Assembly: GCA_947069175.1 (NCBI GenBank)
Contig: CAMTDV010000013.1
Span: 26,105,857 to 26,169,856, forward strand
Direction: 5' to 3'
Origin: Scalesia atractyloides
Taxonomy: Eukaryota > Streptophyta > Magnoliopsida > Asterales > Asteraceae
DNA length: 64,000 nt
The position numbers were made by a program, and so were the translations under genes. The notes below the pieces were generated by a model that was not told the DNA's origin, searched no databases, and worked only from the letters and a program-made list of their open reading frames with translations. This document shows, one piece after another, positions 32,000 through 44,623 of this stretch; within the stretch, counting starts at the first letter, position 1, and every line of letters begins with the position of its first letter.

Positions 32000-33530
32000 G
32001 GAATACTTCGCCTTTCTTGCCCACATTGTGGAAAAGAGGATAAGGGTCCAAGCGTGAGTGAAGTTCCCGTTGTGCGTAATTTCCATGACGTCTTCCCTGA
32101 GGATCTTCCTGGTCCTCCTCTTCCCCGTTCAGTTGACTTTCGTATTGACCTCATCCTTGGCGCAACTCCCGTCGCAAAATCCCCTATCGTCTAGCACCCT
32201 CGGAGATGCAAGAGCTGTCTAGCCAACTTTAGGAGCTTCTTGATAAAGGCTTCATACACCCTAGCACATATCCTTGGGGCATTCCCGTTCTATTCGTTAA
32301 AAAGAAAGACGGATCTTTCCACACGTGCATCGACTATCGTGAGCTCAACAAGCTTACGGTCAAGAACCGATACCCTCTTCCCCGCATCGACGACCTTTTT
32401 GACCAGCTTCAAGGTGCACTTGTTTCTCGAAGATCGGCCTTCGCTCTGGTTATCATCAACTTCGAGTCCTCGAAGAATATATAGCAAAACCGCGTTTCAC
32501 ACACGTTATGGGCACTACGAGTTCGTGGTTCATGCCATTTGGTCTGACCAATGCACCCGCCGTGTTTATGGATTTAATGAATCGCGTGTGTAAGCCTTAT
32601 CTCGACCTATTCGTGATCGTCTTCATTGACGATATCCTAATCTATTCCAAGACCGAGAAGAGCATGAGCGACACTTGCGTCTTATCCTTCAGCTGTTGCG
32701 TACTGAACGTCTTTACGCCAAGTTCTCCAGGTGTGAATTTTGGCTAAGGAGGTTCAATTCCTTGGTCATGTCATCAACGAACATGGTATTCACGTTGACC
32801 CCGCAAAAATCAAGGCGGTGAAAAATTGGATTGCTCCTAAGACACCGTTCGAGATTCGTTCGTTTCTCGGCTTAGCCAGTTATTGCCGTTGGTTTACTTC
32901 AAATTTCTCTAAAATTGCCATATCTCTCACTTCTTTGACCCAAAAGGATAAACCTTTTGTTTGGAGTTCCGAACAAGAGGAGTCTTTTCAAACGCTCAAG
33001 GACATGCTTTGTAATGCTCATATCCTAATCCTTCCCGATGGTACCGATGACTTTGTCGTTATTTGCGATGCCTCAAGACAAGGTCTGTGTTGCGTTCTTA
33101 TGCAATGAGACAAGGTCATCGCTTATGCGTCACTACAACTCAAGATTCATGAGAAAAACTATACTATGCACGACCTTGAACTTGGTGCAGTTGTTTTTGC
33201 ATTAAAGATATGGCGACACTACCTTTATGGTACAAAGTGTACGTCTTCACTGACCATAAGAGCCTCCAGCACATCTTTAATCAGAAAGAACTCAACATGC
33301 GTCAGCGTCGTTGGGTGGAATTATTAAACGACTACGACTGTGATATCCGCAACCACCCTAGTAAAGCGAATGTTGTAGCCGACGCACTTAGTCAGAAAAC
33401 TCATGTTAAGAGTGTACATTGTTACCAAACTTTGGGAAAACTTCAAGAGATGATTCGTGAGGCACAATACTCGACCGTTAATGAGGGTAACCTTGATAAT
33501 GAGTTGAAGTTTGGTGCTGAAAACTAACTT
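32000..33530 (+). pseudogene. Gypsy reverse transcriptase and RNase H (broken)
   Basis: RT blocks appear in several frames: FPEDLPGPP (about 32093), the VKKKDGSFHTCIDYRELNKL block (about 32297-32356), NRYPLPRIDDLFDQLQGA, the catalytic FIDDILIYS (about 32622), then KEVQFLGHVINEHGI (32743), KIKAVKNWIAPKTPFEIRSF and SYCRWF. RNase H follows with ICDASRQGLCCVLMQ (Gly in place of Asp-Ala-Ser-x-x-Gly-x-Gly spacing is degraded), YTMHDLELGAVVFALKIW and FTDHKSLQHIF. Stops at several points show decay. Confidence 0.85.
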
Positions 33531-34900
33531 GTGACCAAATCCAATGGCATCATGTGCTACCTTGACCGTATTTGGATTCCTAATCGTGATAATCCTCGTG
33601 ACCTCTTGATGAGTGAAGCCCATAAGTCTCGGTATTCTATTCATCCTGGCGCCGATAAGATGTATCATGACCTCCGTGCATCATATTGGTGGCCTGGAAT
33701 GAAGAAGGATATTGCCTGTTACGTCTCAAAGTGCCTTATTCCAAAGTAAAGGCCGAACATCAACGCCCCTCTGGCTTACTCGAGCAACCGAAAATTCCTG
33801 TTTGGAAATGGGAGAGTATTGCTATGGATTTCATTACCAAACTCCTTTGAACTTTGTCTGGTCACGATAGTATTTGGGTAATCATCAACCGTCTGACCAA
33901 GTCCGCTCATTTCCTTCCCATCCGTGAAGACTATCGAGTTGAGAAATTGGCTCGTATCTACACGGATGAAGTCATTTGTCGTCACGGTATTCCCATTGAT
34001 ATTATTTCGGACCGTGATGGTCGTTTCATTTCCCGTCTTTGGCAAGCGTTTCAAAAAGCTCTTAGTAGTCATCTCAATCTGAGTACTACTTTCCTTCCTC
34101 AGTCAGATGGTCAAACCAAGCGTACTATCCAAACTCTAGAAGACATGCTTCATTCTTGCGTAATCGATTTTGGTGGCAACTGGGACATGCACTTGCCTTT
34201 GGTCGAATTCTCGTACAATAACAGTTACCACACGAGTATTCAAATGGCACCTTTCGAGCCATTGTATGGACGCAAGTGCCGATCGCCTATTTGTTGGTAC
34301 GAGATCGGGGTAGCTCAAATCACCGTTCCCGAGCTTATACAACAGACGATGGACAAGATTTTGCAGATTCGGGACAACTTGCTCAAAGCCAGAAGCCGAA
34401 AAAAGAGTTATGTAGATAAAAGATGCAAACCTTTGGAATTCAACGTTGGTGACTTCATACTTCTCAAGGTATCCCCTTGGAAGGGCGTGGTTCGTTTTGG
34501 AAAAAGGGAAAGCTCGCTCCTCCCTAAGTAGGTCCTTTCAAGATTCTCGAAAGGATTGGCAAGGTAGCATACCGACAGGACCTACCACAAGAGCTCAACA
34601 ATGTCATCCTACCTTCCACGTCTCAAACTTGAAGAGATGTCTCGCCGAAGAAGGATTCCAAGTTCCACTTGAAGATCTTCAAATTAATGAGACTTTACAC
34701 TTCGTGGAGAAACCGGTCGAAATCTGGGATCAGGTACTAAGCAACTAAGGCGCAGTCGAATTCCTATCATGAGGTTCGATGGAAGGATAACATGGCGATG
34801 AGTTTACTTGGGAACTTGAAAGTGACATGAAGACTAAGTATCCGCATTTGTTGTTGCATCTTCCTAAATTTCGGGACGAAATTCCTTAAATGAGGGGAGA
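33531..34900 (+). pseudogene. Gypsy integrase with chromo-like tail (broken)
   Basis: Zinc domain HKSRYSIHPGADKMYHDL and YVSKCLIPK, then core AMDFITKLL (first Asp), SDRDGRFISRLWQ (second Asp) and DGQTKRTIQTLEDML. The catalytic Glu of the family pattern GQ-SER-TIQ is Lys here (codon 34118-34120), so strand transfer should be dead. SYNNSYHTSIQMAPFEPLYG and the DVGDF-like NVGDFILLKVSPWKG follow. The C-terminal part is frameshifted: VPLEDLQINETLHFVEKPVE, then chromo-like FTWELESDMKTKYP (about 34797-34840). Confidence 0.85.
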
Positions 34901-34901
34901 C
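34881..34901 (+). other. Gypsy polypurine tract
   Basis: The stretch aaatgaggggaga, after cgggacgaaattcctt, directly precedes the 3' LTR, as in Tekay/Del-type elements. Confidence 0.75.
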
Positions 34902-37502
34902 AGAAACACTTCGCATTTGTAACTTTCCGTTTTTAGTAAGTTTGCTTCGTGTTCCTATAATTGGAAAGTCCAAACCTTGTAACTAAGGATTTGATTGTAA
35001 TCAAATTGATCGATTATACGCAATTCACAATCTTTATGCACCACTACATCTATGATCATACACACATTCGTTACGCAATTTATCAGTTCGAATCAACTTG
35101 CATATTCTTATCACATATTCACGAGAGTTAAATCTTCCAATACAAGCAAGAACTAGCAAGTTAAACGCAAAATACATAAGTATATGACTCCTCGAAAACC
35201 TTGTCACGTTTGTAAATTTCATTGCTACCAAACAAGTCTTTTTTTAAGAGTATATGAGGCCCTTTGTCTTGGTTTAGACCTACCAAACAAGTCACAACTT
35301 TATAAAATAATGTTCTATAATTAATCATCACTTAACCCTAAAGAATATTTTGTAAAAAAAAAAGAAAGGAGGACAGCTTGCGGCCGCAAGCTGTCTCCTT
35401 CACACAACCACCTTGTTTATTCACCACTGTTTAATTAACAACCACCCAAAAGCATTTAATGCAACCCTAATTCAACCTAATCCCCCACTAATAAACAAGC
35501 ATTCCCCCATCCCTGTCCCACTTTTTCAAGCCTCCAAACACTCCAAACATTCCCTCTAAGTCCAGAATTCTCTACTGAAACATTTCAGCTTGCAAGTGAG
35601 TTTCAACTCACTTCCTTCTTCCTTTAAACCTTGTTTTTCCTTCTAACACTTGGATAACCTCTAGGAAGGTTCTCACAAGTTTTCTTGGGCAAACTACGGT
35701 GAAACCCCACCATTTTGAGGTCCAAAAGTGTGTTAACTTTCTGCCCACTTTTTATCTTTTCAAACTTAAAAATTTCAAAGTTTCTTCTGTTTTTTCCTCA
35801 ACATTGTTTGCTAAGCCTCATGGGATGTTACCATAGGTTTTCCATGGAAAACCAAGGTGGAACAATACCATTTTTAGGGCCAAACTTTCTATTTTGGAAG
35901 TTAAACTTATAACTTTTTCGAACTTGTTTTCAAACTTAACAACTCTATGCTACTTGTGCCTCTAATCAAGTTTATGGCTAGGGAACTAGCTAGACTTGTT
36001 CCATACAAAATCAAGAGGTATAACATTCCTCGTAAATTGTGTGTTACTAGGTTTTAAACCCACAAGTGTTGAGCCATCCAAGCTTACAAGCTTGTGTTGG
36101 TGAAGGTGTGATTACATGGAGGCCTTGGCTATCCAACTTTTCAATCCACCCTCACTTGATGATTTCTATTCCATTAAGCTACAGTTCACTTTCACTAGAG
36201 TAACAAGGCTACGACACGTCCCCAAACGCTGCCATGTTCGGGATGCACGCACCTAGCTTGCTTATTTGGTTCAAGCGTAGCTTAGTGAAGTACTATATTC
36301 TTGACCATCCGGATTGTCCTTGTGGCAATTTGTGTACCGGTGAATCTTACGAAAGAGGTTTAGGATGGTTATCCTCCTACCTCCATGCAAAACTTCTATG
36401 ACTTATATGATATCCATAATTATATGAAATCTATGAAAAACTTGTAATAATATATGTAAACTATATATGTAAATAATAAATATAACCGAACCTTTGACGA
36501 TGACCATATGGTTAACTTGTCTTAATATTAGGTTATTTTATCTAAGATCTAACCATCGTTACTATTCTATTGGGCATGACCCATAAAAACACAAACACCC
36601 TTCGGGCTTATAGTGTCAAAACGAGCGTTAACGTCTAGATAAATACTTTCAACTATACATACTTTTTGCGTACTTTAAATTCCTAAAATTACCGAATTCC
36701 ACCGTCATTCCAATACTCACACACCTACGTTTCCTTGTGTAGGATAACTTGGTGTTCGTCCCCCTAATCAACCTAAATGCTTTCGCGGAACTTAACTTTG
36801 CAAAACCATGAGTACACTCCACCCTTTTTACGCTTTACACTTTTGGGTGCAATATGTTAACCTATGAAAAATACACGCAATCACACTTATACTTTGTGCA
36901 AACACACAAACAATCCATCATACGTGCTATAGTTATGTGATACATGATTCATATACTTGGAACATTCTTATGTGATGCTATTTGTCATCAACTTTGTTTA
37001 AAGCCTCCCCCTTAACATGTATAGTGCTATAGGAATAACGCACCGCCCGTATTCTTGTGGTCAATGTTAAGTTTTTAATCTATTATGCGGTACACTAGAG
37101 ATTGACTTGTAGTTCACATGCCTTGTTTACGTTTATCTCGTATACTAGCTTATCATGTGGATTTGTTTAAACGTTTTATTACTTATGCTATGATATCAAA
37201 CTTGTGTACTCGCCAATACTTTGTTATTGAACTATACTTTTTAACATGTTGCATGTTGATGAGATTGACATGACGAAACTTAGTAGGATCGGCATGGAAA
37301 CACGCTTAGAATGCTAAGTTATTTAATATGTTTTGTTGAACATGTCTCGTTTGTTGTTGTTTCGTATTTGAACTGTATTGTATTTGACAATTTGGTGATT
37401 TGAAATGAAATGGTTTTAATTAAGTATTATCACAATTAGCGTTATGATGTCTCGAGCAATTTAGTTCGTCTCACTCGATGTTTCCGCCGTTGGGGTATGA
37501 CA
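34902..37502 (+). repeat. Gypsy 3' LTR
   Basis: Begins AGAAACACTTCGC where the 5' LTR has TGTAACACTTCGC, ends GGGGTATGACA, followed by TSD tctta. Contains a perfect 24-bp palindrome at 35372-35395; the 5' LTR copy (27152 onward) has lost one base of it. Confidence 0.92.
35372..35395. repeat. 24-bp perfect palindrome in Gypsy LTR
   Basis: Arms GACAGCTTGCGG and CCGCAAGCTGTC with no loop, centred on GCGGCCGC. The corresponding site in the 5' LTR lacks one C of the centre. Confidence 0.9.
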
Positions 37503-38455
37503 TCTTAAGCACACTCATTTTCGAAAAGAATGAGCCGGATCTGTTTGAGTAAAATGCAGTTCAGTTTAGGTGGGGGGGATAATGGTATAGCATTTTCGTG
37601 GCCTTGTTTGGCGTGATATTGGGCTATACACTGAAGTAGACACAGCTGAGCCATACTTCACGGGAAGAGTTCATGAACTCCCAGATCACCTTAGACAAGC
37701 CGCGTGGGCACAGATTAGGGATGGCCACTATCATCTGAGCAGTACAAAGAGCACAAAAAATAAGGGACCCTCTAATCCGATACATTCATCGGGTCCTTAG
37801 TGGCCTCTTTGTGGCAAAGGAAGGATAATGGTGGGGTGGTGAACCTTCGGGAACTAACTTGTCTATATTGCATCCTGAATCAGCAACCTATCATGTCGCC
37901 CACATGTTGTTGAGGAATATGGCCTCAAATGCTACCGGCAACACCCGCACTCCGATATTATTCAGAGGATGAATCACCAAGCTATTAAAAAAAATTTCAT
38001 TAGGCGCACTCCGAGTGGGTTCCACAAGGGAGTGGGTGTGGCTAGGGCCGATCTAGCCTTATGCCGAAGGTTGGGTCTTATCATTGACTACAAGAATGGC
38101 CTTATGCGATTTAAAGATGCACGTGGCAGGGTGTGGAACCCAAATGACCCGGTGAGGTCCTTGCAATCGAAGATAACGCTGACCATCATCGATACCCTAG
38201 ATACACCCCGGGCTCCCCCTCTTAAGGAGGATGTGATTTTCCTAACCTCCAACACTTATACAATGTTATGCAGGAAACACTCCAAATGTCTAGGAACGCA
38301 TATAGCTTGGGACAAAGCTCTAACAGCTGGATTGGGAGCATGGAGCGCAACATGGTTACCATGCAAAACGACATTACATTCATCTGAGAGCATATGGCAT
38401 ACCAGGACGACAAGGAGGAAGACGAGGACATGGATTCGAATTAGGCGATGATTGT
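37503..38455 (+). pseudogene. Athila ORF-like fragment, 3' part
   Basis: Continuous with 26417-26640 after removal of the Gypsy. In several frames it gives FEKNEPDLFE, IGLYTEVDTAEPYF, HELPDHLRQAAWAQIRDGHY, HVAHMLLRNMASNATGN and, in the open frame 37969-38451, GVGVARADLALCRRLGLI and RGRVWNPNDPVRSLQSK. The pattern resembles the ATHILA ORF-1 family (as I recall Pfam PF03078). Function unknown. Stops and frameshifts throughout. Confidence 0.5.
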
Positions 38456-39672
38456 GGTGGGCGACGGATCTAGCCTTTAGGTTATCTCTCCTTATCCCGT
38501 GAACAATTTGGTACTTTCCAGGCTGCGTCCCGTTGGACAATTTGCTTCTTTGAACAATTTACTTTCTTGCATTTTTATTTTTATTTTTCTTTTCATGTGA
38601 TGATGGTTGGACAAGTAAACTTTCTTAATCTAGGAATGCTTGTTGTTTTGTGTTAGATTGTTGTATTGTGGTAGGATTATAGATCACAGGTACCTTGGGA
38701 GGCTTGGACACACTAAGTGTAGTGGTCCCCAAGCCCAAAAATCAGAAGCTAAGCGATGAAACACAACTCCCAAACTGTTATAGACAATTGCCACGGGGTC
38801 GTGCCTATAGCCCATGCCCAACCTTCTATAAGCCTTTCAAATTCTTGTTACTGGCACTTTGACCAGGGGTCGTGTCCACCAGGCACGCCCCTGCCCAATG
38901 CCTAGTAACCTTAAAAATTTGTTATTTAACCACACCTTTTGCATATTAATCAAAACAATCATATCTGGGAACACATTAAGGACAATGTGTAATTTAAGTA
39001 GGGGGGGGGGGGTGTTAAAACAAAACCTTGAAATTTTCGTCCTAAGAAGAAGCATTACACAAACTCACTTGAAAAACCGCTAATCACCCCAAATATTTTT
39101 CAAAAAAAAAGTTTTCAATTTTTTAACTTATCTTAGTTTAGTTTGGGAAAAATAGGTTCTAAAAATATATTTTTACTAATTTTACCGACAACATCGTGAT
39201 AAAAAGAACCAATTAAGAAAATTATAAAAACGGGTATAACAAATCTTTGTAAATATTTGGTCATATATACACTTTTACACTATACCTCTTTTCCCACAAA
39301 AGTGAGTTTTGAGCCTTAACTGAGCATAAAAATACATATCTATACTCATTGCTCAATTTTTTTGTTTTTTGTGTGATAGCTCGTTTGGTTCTTAGAAATC
39401 TAGAACTTGCCGAAGGAATACGTTCCCAATGCCTATCGACACTAATTCAAGTAAGTAAATGATGGATGCATTAGGACTATAACCATTTTTAATTTTAAAC
39501 CTTTACTTTCCTTTTCATATCCCCCTAGTTAAACCCATTTGAGCCTTAACCCTTCGTTTCTAAAACCCGCAAAAATATAAACTTTTGCAAAACAACCACC
39601 CACATCCACAAAAACTTCTTTTATTTACACGATTTATTTTAGTAAAAAGTTCGGTTTTAAATAATAAGTTTG
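38456..39672 (+). other. Athila-like non-coding 3' region
   Basis: No gene. Holds paired CACGGGGTCGTG-like motifs (38790-38895) and a 12-G run at 39001-39012 after aatttaagta, which looks like a polypurine tract. Confidence 0.5.
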
Positions 39673-42600
39673 TGTAAGACCCTAAAACGCATTTTGACCC
39701 AAACGACGCAACGGAAATATGAACTATAAAATTTCTTCTTTTATAGTTGTTCTAACGTACTTCAAACCATTTAATACAACTTTCTTTAACTTAAGCACAT
39801 TTTTCATTCTAGATTGAGATAACTACATTAACATATGATTATAGCCACATCACCACATCTCCGTACAATCCATGATCTTCAACTCGATCTTCGTCCACAT
39901 ATCTCCCATGATGATAATGATGATCGACTAATCTGCGGTAAACCAAATACATAACCAACACATTAGTAAAGGGTGACATCATTACATAATTAAATGAATA
40001 TATAAATAATCAATAACTACATAGTGTTCTAACTATGTTTACTACTCCATAATTATATCCTTCTAACTTTGTTCTTTACAACGTCGCACCTTCGAAAGCC
40101 AAACACTTACATACCTGCATTCCTGTTTCATTTCAATAGCAAATCGGTTAGCAAGACATAATCTCAACGTATTGAAGACCTACATCTCCGCATAAGCACA
40201 TACCATTAATCTACATTCCATATGTTACAACCCGTGTTTTCACTTGTATGTATCCATATACATACATACCTATCGCATACAAACGTCTCACATACAAATA
40301 TGCATGACATGTACCTACTACGACTCTATACCTAAATACATACATGCATGTCACGTTCACTTGTTCACATTCAATTACTGTACTTAAATCGTACACTCGC
40401 TATTCATCAATAATCACACATGTAAATAAGTTAATTCTTTTATGATTATAACACACTTGCTCAATCCGAGTTTTGATCATACAATTGCATAATTGGTTAT
40501 ATGGCATACACATACGAACCATGATCATAATGCATATTTCAAGACTCATACTTTCACATGTACTTATGTTTTACAAGTCTAACATCACTTTAGAGCTTTA
40601 ACAACATCTTACGGGATACCGGGACAGAAACATGATCAATCGATGCAAGAAACGACAATGATCAGAGAATTAGCAAAAGCCGCCGTAAGCTATGGCCTGC
40701 CTGCCGTAGCTTACGGCAGCCACCTTCTGCCAAAATATAACTCATCTGCTGTAAGCTACGGCCAAATAGCTGCTGCTGTGTTTTGGGTTTGCAGCTTATT
40801 CGACCCGTTTCGAGTCCTGCTCGATCATTCCTATTCCGATTCGCTTCAAATTAAATCTGTAACATCTAAACGAGGTCACGTTTCTCTTTACACTACCATG
40901 GTCCCATTTTACCAATAAATTCTACATTTACATAAGCCCAAACATGCTTTAGTTCTGTCATTTAAGCGATAAATCTTACTTCTTAGATTTGCCTCGTTCG
41001 GTTTTATCATACAACGTCCGATTTAGTTGACCATTATCAACCCAATACCATCAAATTCATTTAGTACTTCCATTGATTTTATATTCCTACAAGCCTCTCA
41101 ACAATTAACATATAACAATTCCCTTTAAATACTAAAGAATGATTCCGGAAATCACTTACCTTAAGCGTCCGTTTCGTATTTGCTTCCTCGCATCCTTTCT
41201 GTTAGCCTTCCATGCTTTCCACCCACCTTGACATGATCCTATACCTTATGTCATTATGCTTTCAATATTATTAGCATATACACACATTCTAAATACATTC
41301 ATTTCAAATTCATATCCTATATCCACTTACTTTTCGGTTAAATCAAGCCACATTCTAAATTACATTCATATCACTTTCACGTTGTCATTTCAACATATTC
41401 TAACATGATTGCTTGCTAGTGAGTTCGAATATCTCATAACTAACCCAATTTCACTTAATTACATCAAGCATACATTTAAACATATGGCGGACATACCACG
41501 TACTAAGCTCCTAGTACAAGCTTTTAATGCACGTATTCAACTAGTTCATATGAAAATCACATATTAATCATATCTTACATTCCATTCATGTTTGTCAAGT
41601 GGTTACATGCAAAATTCACTTACAATCATGTACTAGACATTTTATCAAACACTTGGCGTACGAACCATATCTAAGGCACAATGTACAAGTAATTTATGTC
41701 TACCTTCCTTGTTCACAACATCAAGCATCATGAACATTTCTCTAGTCATAGATTGCACATGCAATACCATTAGACCATCCATAGAACACCATCAACTTCC
41801 TAATTTTCATACAAGAAATTTTTATAAACTGTTTGTTTTCAAAACTATAGTTCCTGACCTCTGATCAGAATTTCCTTTAGGGATATTAAGGATCCATATG
41901 TTAGAAAGCTACAGTGAAAATTTCAGCTCATTCCAAGGTCGGATCTTCGGGAAAATCATTATACTGAGCTGTATTTTAACTAAAACGAGAATACGAACTG
42001 CTTTGGAAATGGGTTTCAAGGTCACACTTAAACAACTCTATTTCTTATTTCCACCGTTCAAAATAATCATCTATATGTTATGAACCATATATAAGAAAAT
42101 CAAGACATTTCAACGGTTGGATTTTGCGGATCGTTCGGTTCTTTGTACGGGGTTATTGGATAACATTCTAGACATATTTGATTTTTACAATTTAACAACT
42201 TTAAGCAAGGATTTAGAGAATCGAAGCTTACCATTAAATTCGTAGCATCCATAATTGGTTCCAGGTTGTAACCCACAACTCCGACCACCTCCGGCCACCG
42301 CGAATCGCCGCTAACGCCACCGCCGGCCACCCCTCTTTCTCTATTCTCACTCTCTCTCTTATTTCTCTCTCTAAATTGAGAGAAAAATCTGTCCAAAATG
42401 AGCCATAAGGGGCTTTATATATTGAACTTTGGATATTTACATAATCCTCCCCTCATGTTTGATTTTTACGACAATGCCCCATCAAGTTATGGCGAGTCAC
42501 AATTGAGGTAGCCGTATATCCCTGAACCGGACCCGTCATATTTATCGACATATATTACTAAAATACATTCCTTACAATATGCTGATACTCAACAAATTAT

Positions 42601-42743
42601 TTTTCCCTTACAAATAATTCACAACGAATTATAAAGTAATATTGTATAACTTCATCTAAAATGGTAACCATACTAATATGCTCTAATATCTCTTTAATTT
42701 CATAACACAAATTAATCTCATTTACGGATTTTGGGGTGTTACA
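39673..42743 (-). mobile_element. Solo LTR of 3.07 kb, related to the large non-coding element
   Basis: On the minus strand it starts TGTAACACCCCAAAATCCG and ends AGGGTCTTACA, the same ends as the LTR at 53519-56531. Flanks gtttg (39668-39672) and atttg (42744-42748) are a TSD with one mismatch. It contains the same CCGTA-AGC-TACGG type palindromes as that LTR. No coding. Open frames such as 42100-42396 are not conserved protein. Confidence 0.8.
40701..40719. repeat. Perfect hairpin CTGCCGTA/TACGGCAG
   Basis: Eight-base arms around GCT. It is one of a pair of CCGTA-TACGG palindromes in this LTR and is related to those at 56049-56067 and about 56148-56185. Confidence 0.85.
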
Positions 42744-43849
42744 ATTTGGCTTAGTTTCAACTTAAAAAAAATTGGTTAAAGTTTTTTTCTAAGCCACAAA
42801 AATTGTTCAAAAAAAAAAAACTGACATATTTTTACGCTTTTCACCATTTTACCCAAAAATACCTACCCTAGCCAAAACCTACCCTTTTAAAGCTCTTTTG
42901 ATATTTACAAGGATTAAACGTCACAAAGGAGGAGGTTTGATTGTTTATCAAGCATATGGTAGGCGTAAGCTCCACACCGGGTCCGAGCGCTTTCACTTAA
43001 ACATTTTCGGCCGAGTGTTGAGTGACCACTTGTGAGGTGTGTAAATTTGTATATAACTAAATAGAATTTTATAAAGGCATGTTATGGCCAAAATAAATAT
43101 TTTTTTTCTTAAAAAGTGTTTAAAATGAATCATGACGAATAAGATTGTAAATAAAATAAAAACAAAATAAATTTAGAACTTGGATTCACGACACTTCAAA
43201 TATAATCCCAAAACTTCTCTTCTACCAATTCAATTTGGGTGTGCAAGCCATATTATTGAGTTTTGCTTGAGGACTTGCAAAGATTCAAGTGTGGGGGTAT
43301 CTAATGTGCGTAAAATGTAACATATAAATTACATCAATCAAGGTATAAAATCAACCCTTTTTCGGTACTAATGTTGGAAAAAGCATGTTTATTTGTTTAC
43401 TTTTAATTTACAGGATCAAAAGAGCTTAAACGAATAAAAGGAGCAAATTAACAGCCGAAACCAACACAAATACATATAAGAAGGATTGACACGACCTGCC
43501 GAACCCCCATCCACATCCAAAACAACAAAAATAACGAAAACAGAAGCTTAGTCAGGGGGTAGTGCTCACCAGGCATGGGCCGTGCTCAGTCAAGATTCTC
43601 TTCAGATAAAGACAACAACAACAGACAAGCCAACACGGGTCGTGCTCACCCAACACGAGCCGTGGTTAACTATAAGATTCACAGAATCTGTGATAGTACA
43701 ACAAGTACGATGATCACGGGGCTGTGCTATGACACCACGGGGCATGTCAATACAAGACATGACATCTGCAATTAATGTAGGGAGAGAAAAAGATGACCAC
43801 GGGGCCGTGCAAGGTAGGCACGGGGCCGTGGTCTCCCTCTGTTTCAAGC

Positions 43850-43857
43850 TATAAATA
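43850..43857 (+). promoter_or_regulatory. TATA box of Athila-like LTR
   Basis: tataaata in a G/C-rich upstream setting, with a CA-rich region downstream. This is a typical LTR core promoter layout. Confidence 0.5.
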
Positions 43858-44420
43858 GAGTTGCTTGGTTCAAGAGAAAGGCATCCTTGGTAAACCACTT
43901 CTCTCACATTTGCCATCAGTCCACCACCACTACAACACCAACACCCACCACCATCATCCACATTTCATCTTTTAGAGTGTGTAGTAGTCTCGTGATCCAA
44001 GAATGATTGTAAGAGTTCTTGTCAAACAAAGGCCATGCTTGGCTAAATCTCTTACATCACTTGGTGAAGACAAATCTTTTCTATATTACTTTTGATTTCC
44101 AATCTGTGGCATCTTTTTATTTGGGTATGTATTAGTAACTTTAATAACTAGTGTTTTATATTTAAAGTGAGCTTTGGTTAAACATTTCTTCATGTTTCGT
44201 TGATTCACTCATTCGTGTCTTTACGGTCTATATAAAACGCGTTAACTACCAGGAAGAGGGTTAGAAGGGTGTTTGGGTAAAGTTCTTGCCTCGTTCAGTG
44301 TATAGATTCTACGAGGACTTGGTTCAAGCTTATTAGGACTTCCTTTGAGACAGATAACATCAAATCGGGGAAGTAAGAACGGCTTGAACCCTTTATATAT
44401 AAACTACTATTAAAACTTTA

Positions 44421-44623
44421 TCCGACCTTGCGGGACTGTATCCCTACTGACTCAGATCAATATGGCTGATGGTAACATCGCCTTCACAAGAGTGGCCTAC
44501 CACTTTTCACATTAATAACTTATTTAATTATCTTTCAATATTCGCCTTAAGGGACTGTATCCCTACCGACTTAGACCAATATGACTGAGGGTAACCTCGC
44601 TTTCACAAGAGGGGCCTACCACT
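44421..44623. repeat. Diverged tandem duplication, about 84-bp units 119 bp apart
   Basis: Both units contain gggactgtatccctac, a gac-agatcaatatg or gac-gaccaatatg block, ggtaac-tcgc-ttcacaaga and ggcctaccact. Similarity is about 85 percent by eye. Confidence 0.85.

Larger units (their letters stand above)
26641..37502 (+). mobile_element. Ty3/Gypsy chromovirus-like element, complete but dead
   Basis: LTRs 26641-29293 (2653 bp) and 34902-37502 (2601 bp), PBS at 29297, gag-pol in the order gag, PR, RT, RNase H, IN, polypurine tract before 34902, and perfect TSD tctta (26636-26640 and 37503-37507). The two LTRs differ by many substitutions and small indels, so the insertion is old. The second LTR begins AG instead of TG. 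The integrase C-terminus resembles the chromodomain-bearing plant lineages (Tekay/Del type); that lineage call is inference. Confidence 0.93.

Noticed and set aside
43602..43961. Minus ORF with Cys-rich start
   Set aside because: Overlaps the Athila-like LTR promoter region and antisense of repeats. No conserved cysteine pattern.
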